From Candidula unifasciata (taxonomy: Eukaryota; Mollusca; Gastropoda; Stylommatophora; Geomitridae): a DNA stretch of 64,000 nucleotides. Under the pieces are notes generated by a model. The model was given only the letters and a program-made list of their open reading frames with translations, was not told where the DNA came from and ran no database searches. The translations under genes were made by a program, and so were the position numbers. Positions 42,901 through 57,900 of this stretch are shown one piece after another; position 1 is the first letter of the stretch; every line of letters begins with the position of its first letter. The stretch spans positions 306,001 through 370,000 of the forward strand of contig CAJHNH020008057.1 of the NCBI GenBank assembly GCA_905116865.2. The letters are read 5' to 3'.

Positions 42901-45900
42901 AATGAATTAACACAGATGTGATCAGCATAAACAGAAAATCATTGGAGTTAGGATAAACAGCAGAGGTGGGACGAGTAGTTAAAACTTTCGGCCCACTGGG
43001 GTTTAGCATCAGAGCCACGGTGAAGAAATGAAATGGACAGAAAGCTGGGAAGACCACATGGAAGATGGAATGACACCATCAAGAACTGCCTTAAGAATGT
43101 GAAGACCAACTTATACAATGCATCAGAAAGGGCACATAGAAGACCCATCCATCTGCCACCAATACTTCAATGAAGCAAACAGAGGAAGAGGAGGAGAAGA
43201 AGAAGAAGCAAGAAAGCACTATCATGATTGTATGGTGACTATATGGTGATTTTTATACCTAGACTATGTAGTGACTTTATATTTCACTTTATATTTATGC
43301 TCGTAGATTATGTGGCGGCTTTATTTGGTGACTTTTTACTGGCGACTATGTGGTGATTTTTATATTCAGATTATGTGGCGACTTTATATGGTGACTGGTG
43401 ATTTTTATAACCAGATTTTGTAATGACTGCATAATGACTTATAATGACTTTATATTTGATTTATATTTAGATTTAGGGGTGGCTTTATATGGTGAGTTTT
43501 TATGGTAACTATGTGGCGATTTTTATATCTAAACTACATGGTGACCGCATGATGACTTTATATTTAGATTATGCGGTGGCTTTATATGGTGAAATTTTAT
43601 GGTGACTATGTGGTGATTTTTATACATCTCTCTTGACTATCCAATTGGCGCATCTTGCATCCATTGGGATTCTAGGTAGGAACCTATAAAAGTATGATGC
43701 ATCCTTGGGTCTGAAAGAGTTAATATTCTGTTTCTTACTAATGTAAGGAATGTAGGTATTAATTCCTGTGACCATAATGGATTATTATCTGTGAAATATA
43801 AAGCCTAATCAGAATAGTTTTGTTTGGTTTTTGCCAGCTGTATGCTACCTGTGTCAAACCTCAAACCTTACCAAAATTAATGAGTGCAAAATCATAAAAA
43901 GTGAGATGAGATTTCTTAGAGAAGCAGCCACAGTGATGAGAAGATACAACCTTTAAAATGACGAAATTAGAAGAAGACTAGGACTGGATCCAGTCATAAA
44001 GTTTATTAAAACAACAGCTGAAATGGTTTGGCCATCTAGTGAGAATACCCTGGTACCAACTACCGCAGACAGCCACGGTGAAGAAATGAAATGGACAGAA
44101 AGCTGGGAAGACCACATGGAAGATGGAATGACACCATCAAGAACTGCCTTAAGAATGTGAAGACCAACTTATACAATGCATCAGAAAGGGCACATAGAAG
44201 ACCCATCCATCTGCCACCAATACTTCAATGAAGCAAACAGAGGAAGAGGAGGAGAAGAAGAAGAAGCAAGAAAGCACTATCATGATTGTATGGTGACTAT
44301 ATGGTGATTTTTATACCTAGACTATGTAGTGACTTTATATTTCACTTTATATTTATGCTCGTAGATTATGTGGCGGCTTTATATGGTGACTTTTTAATGG
44401 CGACTATGTGGTGATTTTTATATTCAGATTATGTGGCGACTTTATATGGTGACTGGTGATTTTTATAACCAGATTTTGTAATGACTGCATAATGACTTAT
44501 AATGACTTTATATTTGATTTATATTTAGATTAGGGGTGGCTTTATATGGTGAGTTTTTATGGTAACTATGTGGCGATTTTTATATCTAAACTACATGGTG
44601 ACCGCATGATGACTTTATATTTAGATTATGCGGTGGCTTTATATGGTGAAATTTTATGGTGACTATGTGATGATTTTTATATTCAGATTACGTGGTGACT
44701 ATATGGTGACCATTTGGTGATTTTTATATCCAGATTTTGTGGTGACCGCATAATGACTTTATATTTTACTTTATATTTAGATTATTGGTGGCTTTATACG
44801 GTGACTGCAATGACTGTGGTGACTTAATACGCTGACTGTGAGGTGATATTGTGGTGATTTTATATGGTGACTGTGTGGTAATTTTATATGGTGATTTTAT
44901 GTCTAGATTATGTGGGTAATTTAAACTTTATATCTAGGTTATGTGGGTAATTAAAAAGTTAATTATATAATGACTGCATTAGGCTGCTGTATAGTGACTA
45001 ATACTTGTATGTGGCGACTTTAAATCATGACAATCATTTAATTACTTGATATGTATGATGACTGTGGTGACATGATTATGTAAGGACTTGATTCAGTGAC
45101 TTTATATTGTAATTATGTTATGACCTGATACATTGACTTTGTATCATGATTATGTAATGACTTGATACATTGACTTTATATTATGATTATGTAATGAACT
45201 GATACAGTAACTTAATATCATGATTGTGCAATGACTTAATACAGTGACTTTATTTCATGATTATGTAATGACCTGATAGGTAACTTAATATCATGATTAT
45301 GTAATAACCTGATACAGTAACTTAAAATCATGATTATGTAATAACTTGATACAGTGACTTTATTTCATAAATATGTAATTACTTGATACAGTGACTTTAT
45401 TTCATGATTATGTAATGACTTGATACAGTGACTTTATTTCATGATTATGTAATTACTTGATACAGTGACTTTATATCATGATTATGTAATGACTTGATAC
45501 AGTGACTTTCTATCATGATTATGTAATGACTTGATACAGTGACTTTATATCATGATTATGTAATGACTTGATACAGTGACTTTATATCATGATTATGTAA
45601 TGACTTGATACAGTGACTTTCTATCATGATTATGTAATGACTTGATACAGTGACTTTATATCATGATTATGTAATGACTTGATACAGTGACTTTATATCA
45701 TGATTATGTAATGACTTGATACAGTGACTTTATATCATGATTATGTAATGACTTGATACAGTGACTTTATATCATGATTATGTAATGACTTGATACAGTG
45801 CCTTTATATCATGATTATGTAATGACTTGATACAGTGACTTTATATCATGATTATATAATAACTTGATACAGTGACTTTATATCATGATTATGTAATGAC

Positions 45901-48900
45901 CTGATACAGTGACTTTATTTCATGATTATGTAATGACTTGATACAGTGACATTCTATCATGGTTATGTAATGACTTGATACAGTGACATTCTATCTTGAT
46001 TATGTAATGACTTGATACAGTGACATTTTATCATGATTATGTAATGACTTGATACAGTGACATTCTATCATGATTATGTAATGACTTGATACAGTGACTT
46101 TATTTCATGATTATGTAATGACTTGATACAGTGACTTTATTTCATGATTATGTAATGACTTGATACAGTGACTTTATTTCATGATTATGTAATGATTCAG
46201 TGACTTTTTTCATGATTATGTAATGACTTGATACAGTGACTTTATTTCATGATTATGTAATGACTTGATACAGTGACTTTATTTCATGATTATGTAATGA
46301 CTTGATACAGTGACTTTATTTCATGATTATGTAATGACTTGATACAGTGACTTTATTTCATGATTATGTAATGACTTGATACAGTGACTTTTTTTCATGA
46401 TTATGTAATGACTTGATACAGTGACTATGTATGATGACTGTGGTGACTGTGTGGTGACATGATTATGAAATGACTTGATACAGTGGCTTTGTATCATGAT
46501 TATGTAATGACTTGATACAGTGACTTTGTATCATGATTATGTAATTACTTGATACAGTGATTATGTATGATGACTGTGGTGAGAGTGAGTAATACTGAGT
46601 AGGGGGAGAAACCCTGGATTTTCTGTGGATTAAACCTGAACCACTTTCTTGGCAGGCTAACTAGTCAAAAGATGTCATGTCTCCACTAGTAGCTTTTAAA
46701 CGCCATTGGTACTTACGTGTGCCTCCACAGCAAACAATGAATGGGATGGTCTTCTCAATGGAGGCTCTACACTGAACACATTTCTTCATCAGGTTGGCAC
46801 AGCCTGGGGAAAGGACAATCATCAACACAATTAGTGAAGAAGGATGTGGTCAAGGAGGACAAAGACAAGGAGGAGGAGACTGAGGAGTAGGACATGGACA
46901 GGAAGGAGGAGCAGGACAAAGAGGAAAAGACAAATAAAGAAGGCATGGAGGAGGAGGAGGAGGAGGACATCATCAAGACAGAGGAGGGTGACATGGACAA
47001 GGAGAAGAAGTAGGTCAAGAAGGAGGTCACGATGGAAAAAGAGGACAAGGAGGAGGACACAGGAGGAGTAGCAGCAGCAGTTTTTTTTTTTTTTTTTTAG
47101 TATCCAGAAACCAGGAGTTGTTAAACCTTTTGGTCTTGATTCCATTATAAGTACCGTAAATCTGGGAGAAACGTGGCTTTTCTGCCTACACCCGGGAGTG
47201 AACCCAGACCACATGGAGTTCGTCACCCGCTCACAGCACAATCTGGTTTAGCCAACTACGCTAGAGAGCCAGGCTAGCAGTAGTTAAAAGACCCTATAGT
47301 TGAACTGTACTGTATTTTTCAGGAGGTACAATGAAGTTAGAAGTTTTCAACAACGGATCACAACATCATGGCCCATGGGTAGTAACCCATAAGTGCTCCG
47401 TTCTTCTTCTAACTTAAGTCTGAGTCTGAAGAACCTCAGCACAGTGCACAGGCTCTGTAGCACCACTGAGGATCCTGAAATACTCTGGGTAGATTTTTAA
47501 CTCCAAATTTTGCCAGGGCAGCGCCGTTAGGCTTCTCTTTTTGATTTCCAACTACCAATGGATTTTTTACACAAGCAAGAGGCATGGTGCCCACCGTGAG
47601 TGCTAGAGGTTCCAGGTTCAATTCCCGGTAAGGGCTGGGATTTTTTCACGTGGACTTGTGGACTTTGACTTCTAGTAATTCCCCCTGGTCTCTAGGTAGT
47701 GAAATTGGACGCCCATGTGCATTTTTGCGCACATAAAAAAATCCCTTGGCACACAAGCTAGTGGATGATCGACCTATCAAATTACGACTTTACAATTTGC
47801 CATTGCACTATAAAAATTTGGTGGAAAGGGAATTGGAAGAGGTGTTGCGTTTAGGCATTATTGAACCATCTACATCACCCTATTCTTTCTGTATGGTAAT
47901 AGTTAGGAAGAAGGACAGAACCATCCGCATATGTATAGACTACCACAAGCTTAATCGCATTACTGTGATAGATGCAGAGAATATGCCAAACAGACGATAT
48001 GTTCCATAAGTTGGCAACAGCAAGGTTTTTCACGAAGCTGGATTTGTCAAAAAGGTATTGGCAGATCCCGCTGGCAGAGGAGTCTAAACAATTCACGGCC
48101 TTTCAGTCCCCTCTTGGTCTCTTGCAAATGCTCTGAACTCCATGTTGAAGGCAAGGAGTTATTCTGCCATCGTTAAGTACAGTGATCAGAACATATTCAT
48201 TTCATGGACAAACATTATATATGTGGAGAATTATTAAATAAACTTATTGATGTTGCCTGTCAACTACATGTTCTCAAATGTAGAAGTTCCAACAGTTGAT
48301 TTTGTTGGTGGTGTTTTCTGCCTGTCGTTGGGGTTGGCGTTTGTTACCCCCTAGAATAACAAGTTACTCGGTACGGCATTGACCTGGGATGGTGCTTGAA
48401 CAGTTATCGCCGTACAATGGGTATAGGGCATATAGGGCTAGACCTATATTTTTAGAGACCAATGGGCACAAGATGGTGACGTGGTCAGTATCACACCGGC
48501 CACCTTCACTTTCCGGGACTGCACGGGTACCCACAAGGCTGGGTCGACCTGGGAGTCAAGGTAATTTTTGAAAAATGTCCGGCTCCATACATCATAATGT
48601 TGAATATGAATTCCTACTGTATTGCACAGACAACTGCCTTTACTGCTCTGACAGAAAAACCACTCAAAAAGACAACTGTAAAAACCACTTACCATCACAG
48701 GCACACATATGACCACATGGTTTAAACAGGACAGTAGCTTTCTTGTCTGAACACACCACACATTCTTCAATCTGATGGCATCAAGAAAAAATGTATTACT
48801 TACAATGTGAAAACAAATGGTAAACACACAGAAAAAAGAAAAACAGGTTACACATCTGATTTAACCCTCTGGCCCAGGGACCATTTAAAAAAAAAATGAA

Positions 48901-51900
48901 CAGGGTGAAGCATTCAATAGAAAGGATTCACAGGGCCCAACAAAAACGGATGTATCAGGTGACTCATGATGTGACCCTGTGACCTCTATCATTAAAGCTT
49001 AAGGGAAAAATCTGACCTCAACTTGGCTTTAAAAATCTATTTGGATCAAACCCGCCTAAATGCTATTTTTTCGATAGTGTATTCATATCCTGAATTCCTA
49101 AACGCTTGTGCTGATGCAAAAAAAAAAAAAAGATTAACTATGCGTCTCATAAACAGGTAACTGGGAAAGTGACATTTATGGGGAACTGGACCCAACCAAT
49201 TAGAATTTTAAACTTTTGAGAGAGCAGGCATCTTTCCTGTGGCTACATACGGATGTCGTGGACTATCTCTCAGTCCCTAAGGGAGAAAATAGGGGTTTGT
49301 GAGCTGAAATGCTATAGAAAGATTCTCAGAATCTCTTGGACAAAGAAGAGGGGAAATACTGACATCTTAAAAGATCTGAACATCAAGGAAGATTGGCTAA
49401 TAAACAGCATCCTATCTTGGGAGCTGAAATATTTTGGTCATATCAAGCGCCACGGCGGATTGGAAAAAAAATTATAGCAGAAGGCATGGTACCAGGAAGG
49501 AGGGGCAGGTGCCGACCAACATGAAGGGCACAGGATATAAGTGACTCCTTGAGTATGAAAGCACATGAGGCGGGAGAACTGGCCAGAGACCAAGTTTTTT
49601 TCAGGAAGACCGTGATGAGAGCAACGTTCATGCAAAGGACCTGCTACATGATGATGGACCCAACCAGAAGTGTCGGTCTGGGGTTTCTCACAGCAAAAGG
49701 GTTAATGTGAAAGTCACAATAAACCATCTTCTCACGAAAGTCCACGGGTTGTGGCACTGGCAATTGTGTCTGTTCACAGCCCTCTGTCTCAGGTAATGTC
49801 AATCATTTCTTGCTCTTTGTCTCAGGTAATGTCAATCATTTCTTGCCCTCTGTCTAAGGTAATGTCAATCACTTCTTGCCCTCTGTCTCAGGTAATGTCA
49901 ATCATTTCTTGCTCTTTGTCTCAGGTAATGTCAACCATTTCTTGCTCTTTGTCTCAGGTAATGTCAACCATTTCTTGCCCTCTGTCTCAGGTAATGTCAA
50001 TCATTTCTTGCCCTCTGTCTCAGGTAATGTCAATCATTTCTTGCCCTCTGTCTCAGGTAATGTCAATCAGGTAATGTTCATTTCTGCCTCTCTTCTTGCC
50101 CTCTGTCTCAGGTAATGTCAACCATTTCTTGCCCTCTGTCTCAGGTAATGTCAACCATTTCTTGCCCTCTGTCTCAGGTAATGTCAACCATTTCTTGCCC
50201 TCTGTCTCAGGTAATGTCAATCATTTCTTGCCCTCTGTCTCAGGTAATTTCAACCATTTCTTGCCCTCTGTCTCAGGTAATGTCAATCATTTCTTGCCCT
50301 CTGTCTCAGGTAATGTCAATCATTTCTTGCCCTCTGTCTCAGGTAATGTCAATCCTTTCTTGCCCTCTGTCTCAGGTAATGTCAACCATTTCTTGCCCTC
50401 TGTCTCAGGTAATGTCAATCATTTCTTGCCCTCTGTCTCAGGTAATGTCAATCATTTCTTGCACTCTGTCTCAGGTAATGTCAATCATTTCTTGCACTCT
50501 GTCTCAGGTAATGTCAATCATTTCTTGCCCTCTGTCTCAGGTAATGTCAATCATTTCTGCAACAGATGCTCTTCCACCCAACGCTCCTAAAACCTGGTGC
50601 TAGAAAGTTTTGTTGCCCAGAGCTGTCTTAATAGCATCATGGGCCCCTGGGCAAACCAGCGTGCTCTGACAACCACTCACTTCACACACAGATTATCATG
50701 AGGCCTTTATGCTCGAGGCCCCCCCCCTCAGCAGGCCCAAGTATTAGGACATCACTGCTGTTGCCTGTCACAAAATTGACAGTAGAACATGTCCCAAAAC
50801 TGACAGGAAGAATATGTCACAAAACTGACATAAAGAACATGTCACAAAACTGATAAGAAGAAAATGCCACAAAACTGACAAGAAGAACATGTCACAAAAC
50901 TGACATAAAGAACATGTCACAAAACTGATAGGAAGAACGTGTCACAAAACTGACAGGAAGAACATGTCACAAAACTGACAAGAACATGTCACAAAACTGA
51001 CATAAAGAACATGTCACAAAACTGACATAAAGAACATGTCACAAAACTGACAAGAAGAAAATGTCACAAAACTGACAAGAAGAAAATGTCACAAAACTGA
51101 CAAGAAGAACATGTCACGAAACTGACAAGAAGAACATGTCACAAAACTGACAAGAAGAACATGTCACAAAACTGACAGGAAGAACATGTCACAAAACTGA
51201 TAGGAAGAACATGTCACATGCCTTGTTTATCATTCCATATGGACTATATATACAATATTACTTTTGTTGACTAGAACATACATTGGTGACTGCGCCACCC
51301 GTTGGCTCGCCAGAGGACAAATTCATGCCAGTTGGGACAGTGTTTGGGTCTGCCTTCTTTGATCGCATCAACACTGCAGGAGTCCCTTTTTTTAGGGCTC
51401 TTGGTGGCGAGCAATGCTAAGCCATTTTATATGGCACACATAACCTGGTCACACTTATAACCCAAAGCTTCCCCTTCAGGGATGCAGGTTGAATGTGACG
51501 ATTTTTTCCCCAGCAAAGCACCAACCTACCTATGATTAAAAGAAGTCTGAGTTTTTAATATCTGGGTCTCAGTCTCACAACATACCACTCAACTATAACA
51601 AAAAGTGTAGGCAGGGCTTTGTTCATTAGGCACCCAAGCACCTTTTTTTTTAGGCATCATTTTTGTCTGTGCCACTGTAATAGACCCTGAGTAGTGGTTT
51701 TTTTTGTTTGTTTCTGTTTAAAGACACATTGTGGTGAGCATCTGCATCTTTTTTCTAAGGGAAAAAAATAAAAGCACTGAAACTTGATCATATTTCATAG
51801 AAACAAAAGCAATAGACCACAGAGATTCTGAATAGCTGCTGAAAGAAATACATTAAAACAAGCCAAATATTTTGGCTAAATTAAAAGACATAACACTCTT

Positions 51901-54900
51901 TGAAAAATTATAAACTGGAGGAGAAAGCTGAGGACAAGAAAGCAAGAGATAGACAACGATACAAGTAGATGGACGAACAGCAGTTTGAAACAGTGTAGAG
52001 GATATACTGGAAGTCCACTGTCATCAAATTTTTAACGAAGAGCAAACATTCCATGTGGTGACAGAAAAATTGGTCTAAAATGGAGGACTAGGTGTGGCAG
52101 AAAGTTTAGCCTCGAAGTTATATTTGCTTCTAACAGCACTTTGCTAATGTACTTTCCACACACGGAAGGAAGTCTATGGTTTTGCTGCCTAAGGTACTGA
52201 GTTTAGTGCTTGGTGCAGCACTGTGATCTGTGTTTTTTACTGGAATGCCTTTCATTTGTGCAGCAGCTGAGTTGTGGTATTCAATATTGTTGGTAGCTGG
52301 TTTTAAACATGGGCTGCCAAAATATCTTATGTGTGTATAGCCAACTTATTGTGACCGACTACTTAAATTGATGACAACTGCATTTCTGGTGGTGACCGTT
52401 GCCTTTGGCATCTCTAGCAACTGCCTTATGCATTTACTGTGTGCTGATATTTTAACAGTGAGAAACATTTCAGTTGATTTTCACTGGCACAGGAATGGAG
52501 CAAGTATGGGGTGAACTGTTTGTAGTCAAGTTCAAGCATCCACTAAGATTAAGACTAAGGCAGCACCTTACTGACTGACTGTTAACAAGAAAGAATCATA
52601 AAACTGTTAGCTTTACCTTTGTCCTAGACTGGACAGGGTAAAATTGTTAGCATTACCTTTGTCCTAGACTGGACAGGATAAAACTGTTAGCATTACCTTT
52701 GTCCTAGATTAGACAGGATAAAACTGTTAGCATTATCTTTGTCCTAGACTAGACAGGATAAAACTGTTAGCATTACCTTTGTCCTAGACTAGACAGGATA
52801 AAACTGTTAGCATTACCTTTGTCCTAGACTGGACAGGATCCTTACAAAGGAGACATTTCTTGACTCTGGGTGAGCACAAGGAGCAGGTACAGATGTGTCC
52901 ACATGGGCCGAAGAGAGTGTCCCGTTTCTGGTCGGAGCAGACCATGCACTCCTCCAGACTCTCCTGATCATTGCGGATGATGGCAGCATTTGGTGCAGTC
53001 AGGGCAGGGCTAGGTGAGAGAAATAAAGGTTAGCAACTGGCAGAAACAGAATATGATAGGCAACCACGGATAAAGGTTACGTTAAAATTGTTGGTCCCCG
53101 TGTGGATTCCAGGGCCTTTTTATAGGGAAAAGAAGCTGAAACTAAGATTACCAGATGTCTTAAGAGTCGACTGACTTGGAGATTTCTTTAAAGTCGGAGT
53201 GTATCCGCCTGAGAGGCAAGGAGCCAACAGTCTGCACACAAATAAGTCAGATCTGTAAAACAGATGCACACCCAACTCTCAGTCTCTAGAATAGGACTGC
53301 AGTCCAGAAGTGGATGAACAACCAGAACTTTCCGACAGAGTTTACAGCTGGTGAACGTGAAGAAGAAGAAGAAAGTTATTGGTTAAAGTTAGAGGTAAAG
53401 TTGAAATGACCATAGTTAAAGAAACACTAAATAAAAAAGTGTCTCCATGGCCGAGTCATTTTGCCTTGCGCTCTGAGATCCATCAGCACTCTATCTGTGA
53501 TTTAGTCAATATCACACCAGCCGCCATTTGTTCTAAAGATTATTTTCAGAATGCCGCTCCCCATGTACGTTCTTGTGTGCCTCTGTTTGGAAAAAGGGGT
53601 GGCGGATGGACCAACTGCCACTAAACAAGTATGTTGTAAAAGTCAACTAATTAGGTGCGTTTCCTTCAAAATTGGAGTGCATCTGCCTGAGAGATGAGGA
53701 ATCAACAGTCTGCATACAAACAAGCCAGATCTGTAAAACAGATGTGCACACAAAAGTCAGGTTCTGAAACAAGACTAAGGTCCAGAAGTGGGTGAACTAC
53801 CAGAACTTTCTGCCCGAGTTTACAGAACATGAAGAAGAAGAAGAAGACTGTGCAGTTCGGTTAAAGACTGCAAATTATTTCTTCGGGTGAAATCCATAAA
53901 GTATCACTTGTCCTGCCAAGTATGTGCTTGGTGCTGCCAAGTACGTGCTTGGTGCTGCCAAGTACGTGCTGGTCCTGCCAAGTATGTGCTTGTGCTGCCA
54001 AGTATGTGCTTGTGCTGCCAAACATGTGCTTGTCCTGCCAAGTATGTGCTTGTGCGTCCAAGTATGTGATTGTGCTGCCAAGTATGTGCTGGTGCTGCCA
54101 AGTATGTAATTGTGCTGCCAAGTATGTGCTTGTCCTGCCAAGTATGTGCTTGTGCTGCCAAGTATGTGCTTGTGCTGCCAAACATGTGCTTGTCCTGCCA
54201 AGTACGTGCTGGTGCTGCCAAGTACGTGCTGGTGCTGTCAAGTACGTGCTGGTGCTGCCAAGTATGTGCTGGTGCTGCATAGTATGTGCTGGTGCTGCCG
54301 AGTATGTGCTGGTGCTGCCGAATATGTGCTGGTGCTGCCGAGTATGTGCTGGTGCTGCTAAGTATGTGCAGGTGCTGCCAAGTACGTGCTTGTGCTGCCA
54401 AGTATGTGCTTGTGCTGCCAAGTATGTGCTTATGCTGCAAAGTATGTGCTTGTGCTGCCAAGTATGTGCTTGTGCTGTGCCAAGTATGTGCTTGGTGTTA
54501 TGCTCTTGTCAGATGACCAGCTAGCTGCTTTGTATCTTCAAATTCATTTGCAGTAAACTTCGGCGGAAAGTCCTGGCTGATCATCTACTTGGGGACTTTG
54601 TTTACCAACTTCTGAACTTTAGTCTTGTTTTATCCGTTTAACATCCCTGTGTGGGTTCCAGGGCCCTTTTATAAGGAAAACAAGAACAGACCCACTGCCT
54701 ACCCAAAAGCATGTCGTAAGAGTCGACTAATTGGGAGCTTCCTTCAAAGTCAGAGTGCATCTGCCTAAGAGGCAAGGAACCAGCAGTCTGCATACAAATG
54801 AGTCAGATCTGTAAAACGGATGCACACGCAACACTCAGGTTCTGGAACAGGACTGCAGTCCAGAAGTGGATGAACAACCAGAACTTTCCACGAGAGTTTA

Positions 54901-57900
54901 CAGTTGGTAAACGTGAAGAATAAAGAAGAAGAATCTGTTAAACATATTTTTTTTTAAATGTGTGTGCAGTTTGTTAGTTCTCCGCCTCTCAGGTAGATGC
55001 ACTTCTTAGGAAATGTATTTACACTGGTCTGGCCTTTGGTTGGGAACCTATTTTTTAGGATAACCAGTGAGAGGCATAGATAGGTCAGGACCTATTCGTA
55101 CCTTGATCTTGGTGCATCACCATTTCAACACACCTCATCATCATCATGTGCCTTGCCAACTGGCGTAGGTGCTCATGCGTCTCCACAGATCACGATCCCT
55201 GGTTGCCTGGAACAGCTCTCTAGATAATATCCCTCCATGCCATCGTTTCAGCCCATCCAGCATCATCTCTTTTGGTCTGCCTCTACCCCTTTTTTTTCAC
55301 TGATCTTTCCAGTTGTCACAATGTTCTCCAATGTCTCTCTTCTTCATTACGTAGCCAAAGAACAGTGTTTGTCTCTTTCTTATTGTTGTATACAGAAATC
55401 TACTTTCATTAGCCTCTTTCAAGCAATCGTTGTTAGTTACTCTGGCCATCCAAGGTATTCATAACATTCGTTTCAGAAACCACATCTCTGTTGCTTCCAA
55501 ATTCAGCACCTCTGCATACATTAAAAGACATAACACTGTTTCAAAAACCATACTGGAGGAAAAGGTCGAAGGCAAGAGAGCAAGAGGTGGGCAATGATGC
55601 AAGTGGGAGGGCAACATCAATAGCCAGAGGGGCAGCAGTCTGACAGCGTTCAACAAGGACAAGAGACAAAGCATGCTGGAGACCCTTTGCAGCCAACCTT
55701 CAATGTGGAGGCATCTGACTGGCTGATAGATACCAATGTGGAAACAAACAGCGTAAGAAAATATATAACTGAGTTTAACAAAGCCTACCAAGTCCAACAA
55801 AGTTTACCAAGTTCAACAAAGTCTACCCAGTTCAACAAAATTTACCTAGTTCAACAAAATTTACCCAGTTCAACAAAATCTACCCTCTCCTGTTCATCTT
55901 CTTTCACTATCTCAAGTATGATTGTATTTTCTGTCACCATCTGGCCATCTCCACTTTGCATATTAATTTTTAATCAGTCTTTGATCACGATAAATCTGCT
56001 TCCGGGTTTTTGTTCGGCCGCGTTTTTCTATGTGAAGATTTTCTGCACATGTTAGAAACATGTGTTGCATATAATTAGCTACTTCCCTTCACATAACCGT
56101 ATCAGTCTCTCATTTCTTTTATTTCTTTATCCTTAAAGCACTTGTTATCTTGTTTACTTTTCCTTATTTGTGCTTTCATATCAGCTGTTGGAGGGAGGGA
56201 GAACTGAGAGTGGCAGAGTCGTTAGGGCCCTGTAACAAGTATGTCCTAAAAGGCAACTAATAAGGGGTATTTCCTTCAGAGCTGGGGTGCATGAATGCAT
56301 CTGCCTGAGAGGCAAGGTTCCAAAAGTCTGTATACAAAACAAGCCAGATTTGTAAAACTGATGGGCAAGCAAAACTCAAGTTCTGAAAGAAGATCAAAGT
56401 CCAGAAGTGGATGAGCAACAAGGAATTTCCAGTAAGTTTACAGCCGGTGAATGTAAAGAAGAAGAAGAACAAACAGCAGGAGAAAGAGAAGGAGAAGAGT
56501 TTATAACCACTGAATGTACAGAAGAAGAAGGAGGAGGGGGAGATTTTACAGCCAGTGAACGCAAAGAAGAAGAAGAAGAAGAAGAAGAAGAAGAAGGAGA
56601 AGGAGGAGAAGAAGAAGAAGTAGAAGAAGAAGAAAAAGAACAACAACAACAACATCAATCTGTTATTCTCTTAAGTGAATGATCTCAACCAGCAGATCAG
56701 AAGAATGTTTCTATTTGCAGCCAGTTTCGGTGCAACAATGTTACGAGCTTACCTGTTGCGCTCCTTGTGGCACTTGGCCAGAGCCTTGCACAGATTGGGG
56801 TCCGGGCACAGATCAAGAGGAGTCTGACCTTTCTTATTTTTCAGATTGAGGTCAGCTCCATTAGCAGCCAGGAAGCAGGCGATGGAGGCACTGGACTTCT
56901 TGTCTGCACCAGGTGTACCAAGCCCCATCAGTAGCTGTTTAAAAAAAATATGTTTAGTGTACTGATTACATAGAATGTTTAACTTTAGTATTCAACCAGT
57001 ACCCTCAATAACAACCCAGGTCAATCATTAGCACCTGTCTGCTGATTAGTTTTGTCTAAATCCACAACACGCTTCAGCGAATGCAAAGAGTAGATGTTGC
57101 AGTTTGTCCATTAGTATATAGTAACTGCAGCATCAACTGAAAAAAGCAGCTTTCTGATGAGTGCCTTCCAAATTTCTGGTTTTGACTTTGAGTCTACAAG
57201 CACTGTAAAGGCCCTGATGAATCAAGAGTGGATAAATATACCCCTCTCCTTATCTCTAAAGGCATATTTCAAAAGGAATGAGAAGCATATTCTAAAGAGG
57301 GTAGGAGCAGGTAAACATTCAATACTTTTTTGCCACTTTACCAACATGTTGCACAGCTATAACTACATACAAGACTGCATACAAGACTACATACAAGGCT
57401 GACTACATTCAAAACTACATACAAGACTACCCACACAAGACTACACACGAGACTACACACAAGACTACACACGAGACTACACACGAGACTACACATGAGA
57501 CTACACACAAGACTACACACGAGACTACACACGAGACTACACACGAGACTACATATAAGACTACATACAAGACTACACACGAGACTACACACAAGACTAC
57601 ACACAAGACTACATACAAGACTACACACGAGATTACACACAAGACTACATACGAGACTACATATGAGACTACACACAAGACTACTTACAAGACTACATAC
57701 AAGACTGCATACAAGACTACATACAAGACTGCATACAAGACTACACACAAGACTACATACAAGACTACTAGAAAACTACCCTGCCAACATACTACACATT
57801 ATTGCCACTTTTAAGGCTGCTACACAATTTTACCAACATCCTACACACAGTCATACACAACACTACTTACTATTAGGGTCGGATTAATCATTAAGCACAC

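Noticed and set aside
47746..48009. Intact Gypsy polyprotein gene
   Set aside because: Only the first part of the reverse transcriptase is present, with frame breaks and no LTRs or integrase.
53861..54524. Cys-rich (plus) and His/Gln-rich (minus) proteins of 185-200 codons
   Set aside because: 20-bp repeat artefact. The Cys pattern reflects tgtgct/tgctgc and is not a toxin-like framework; no signal peptide.
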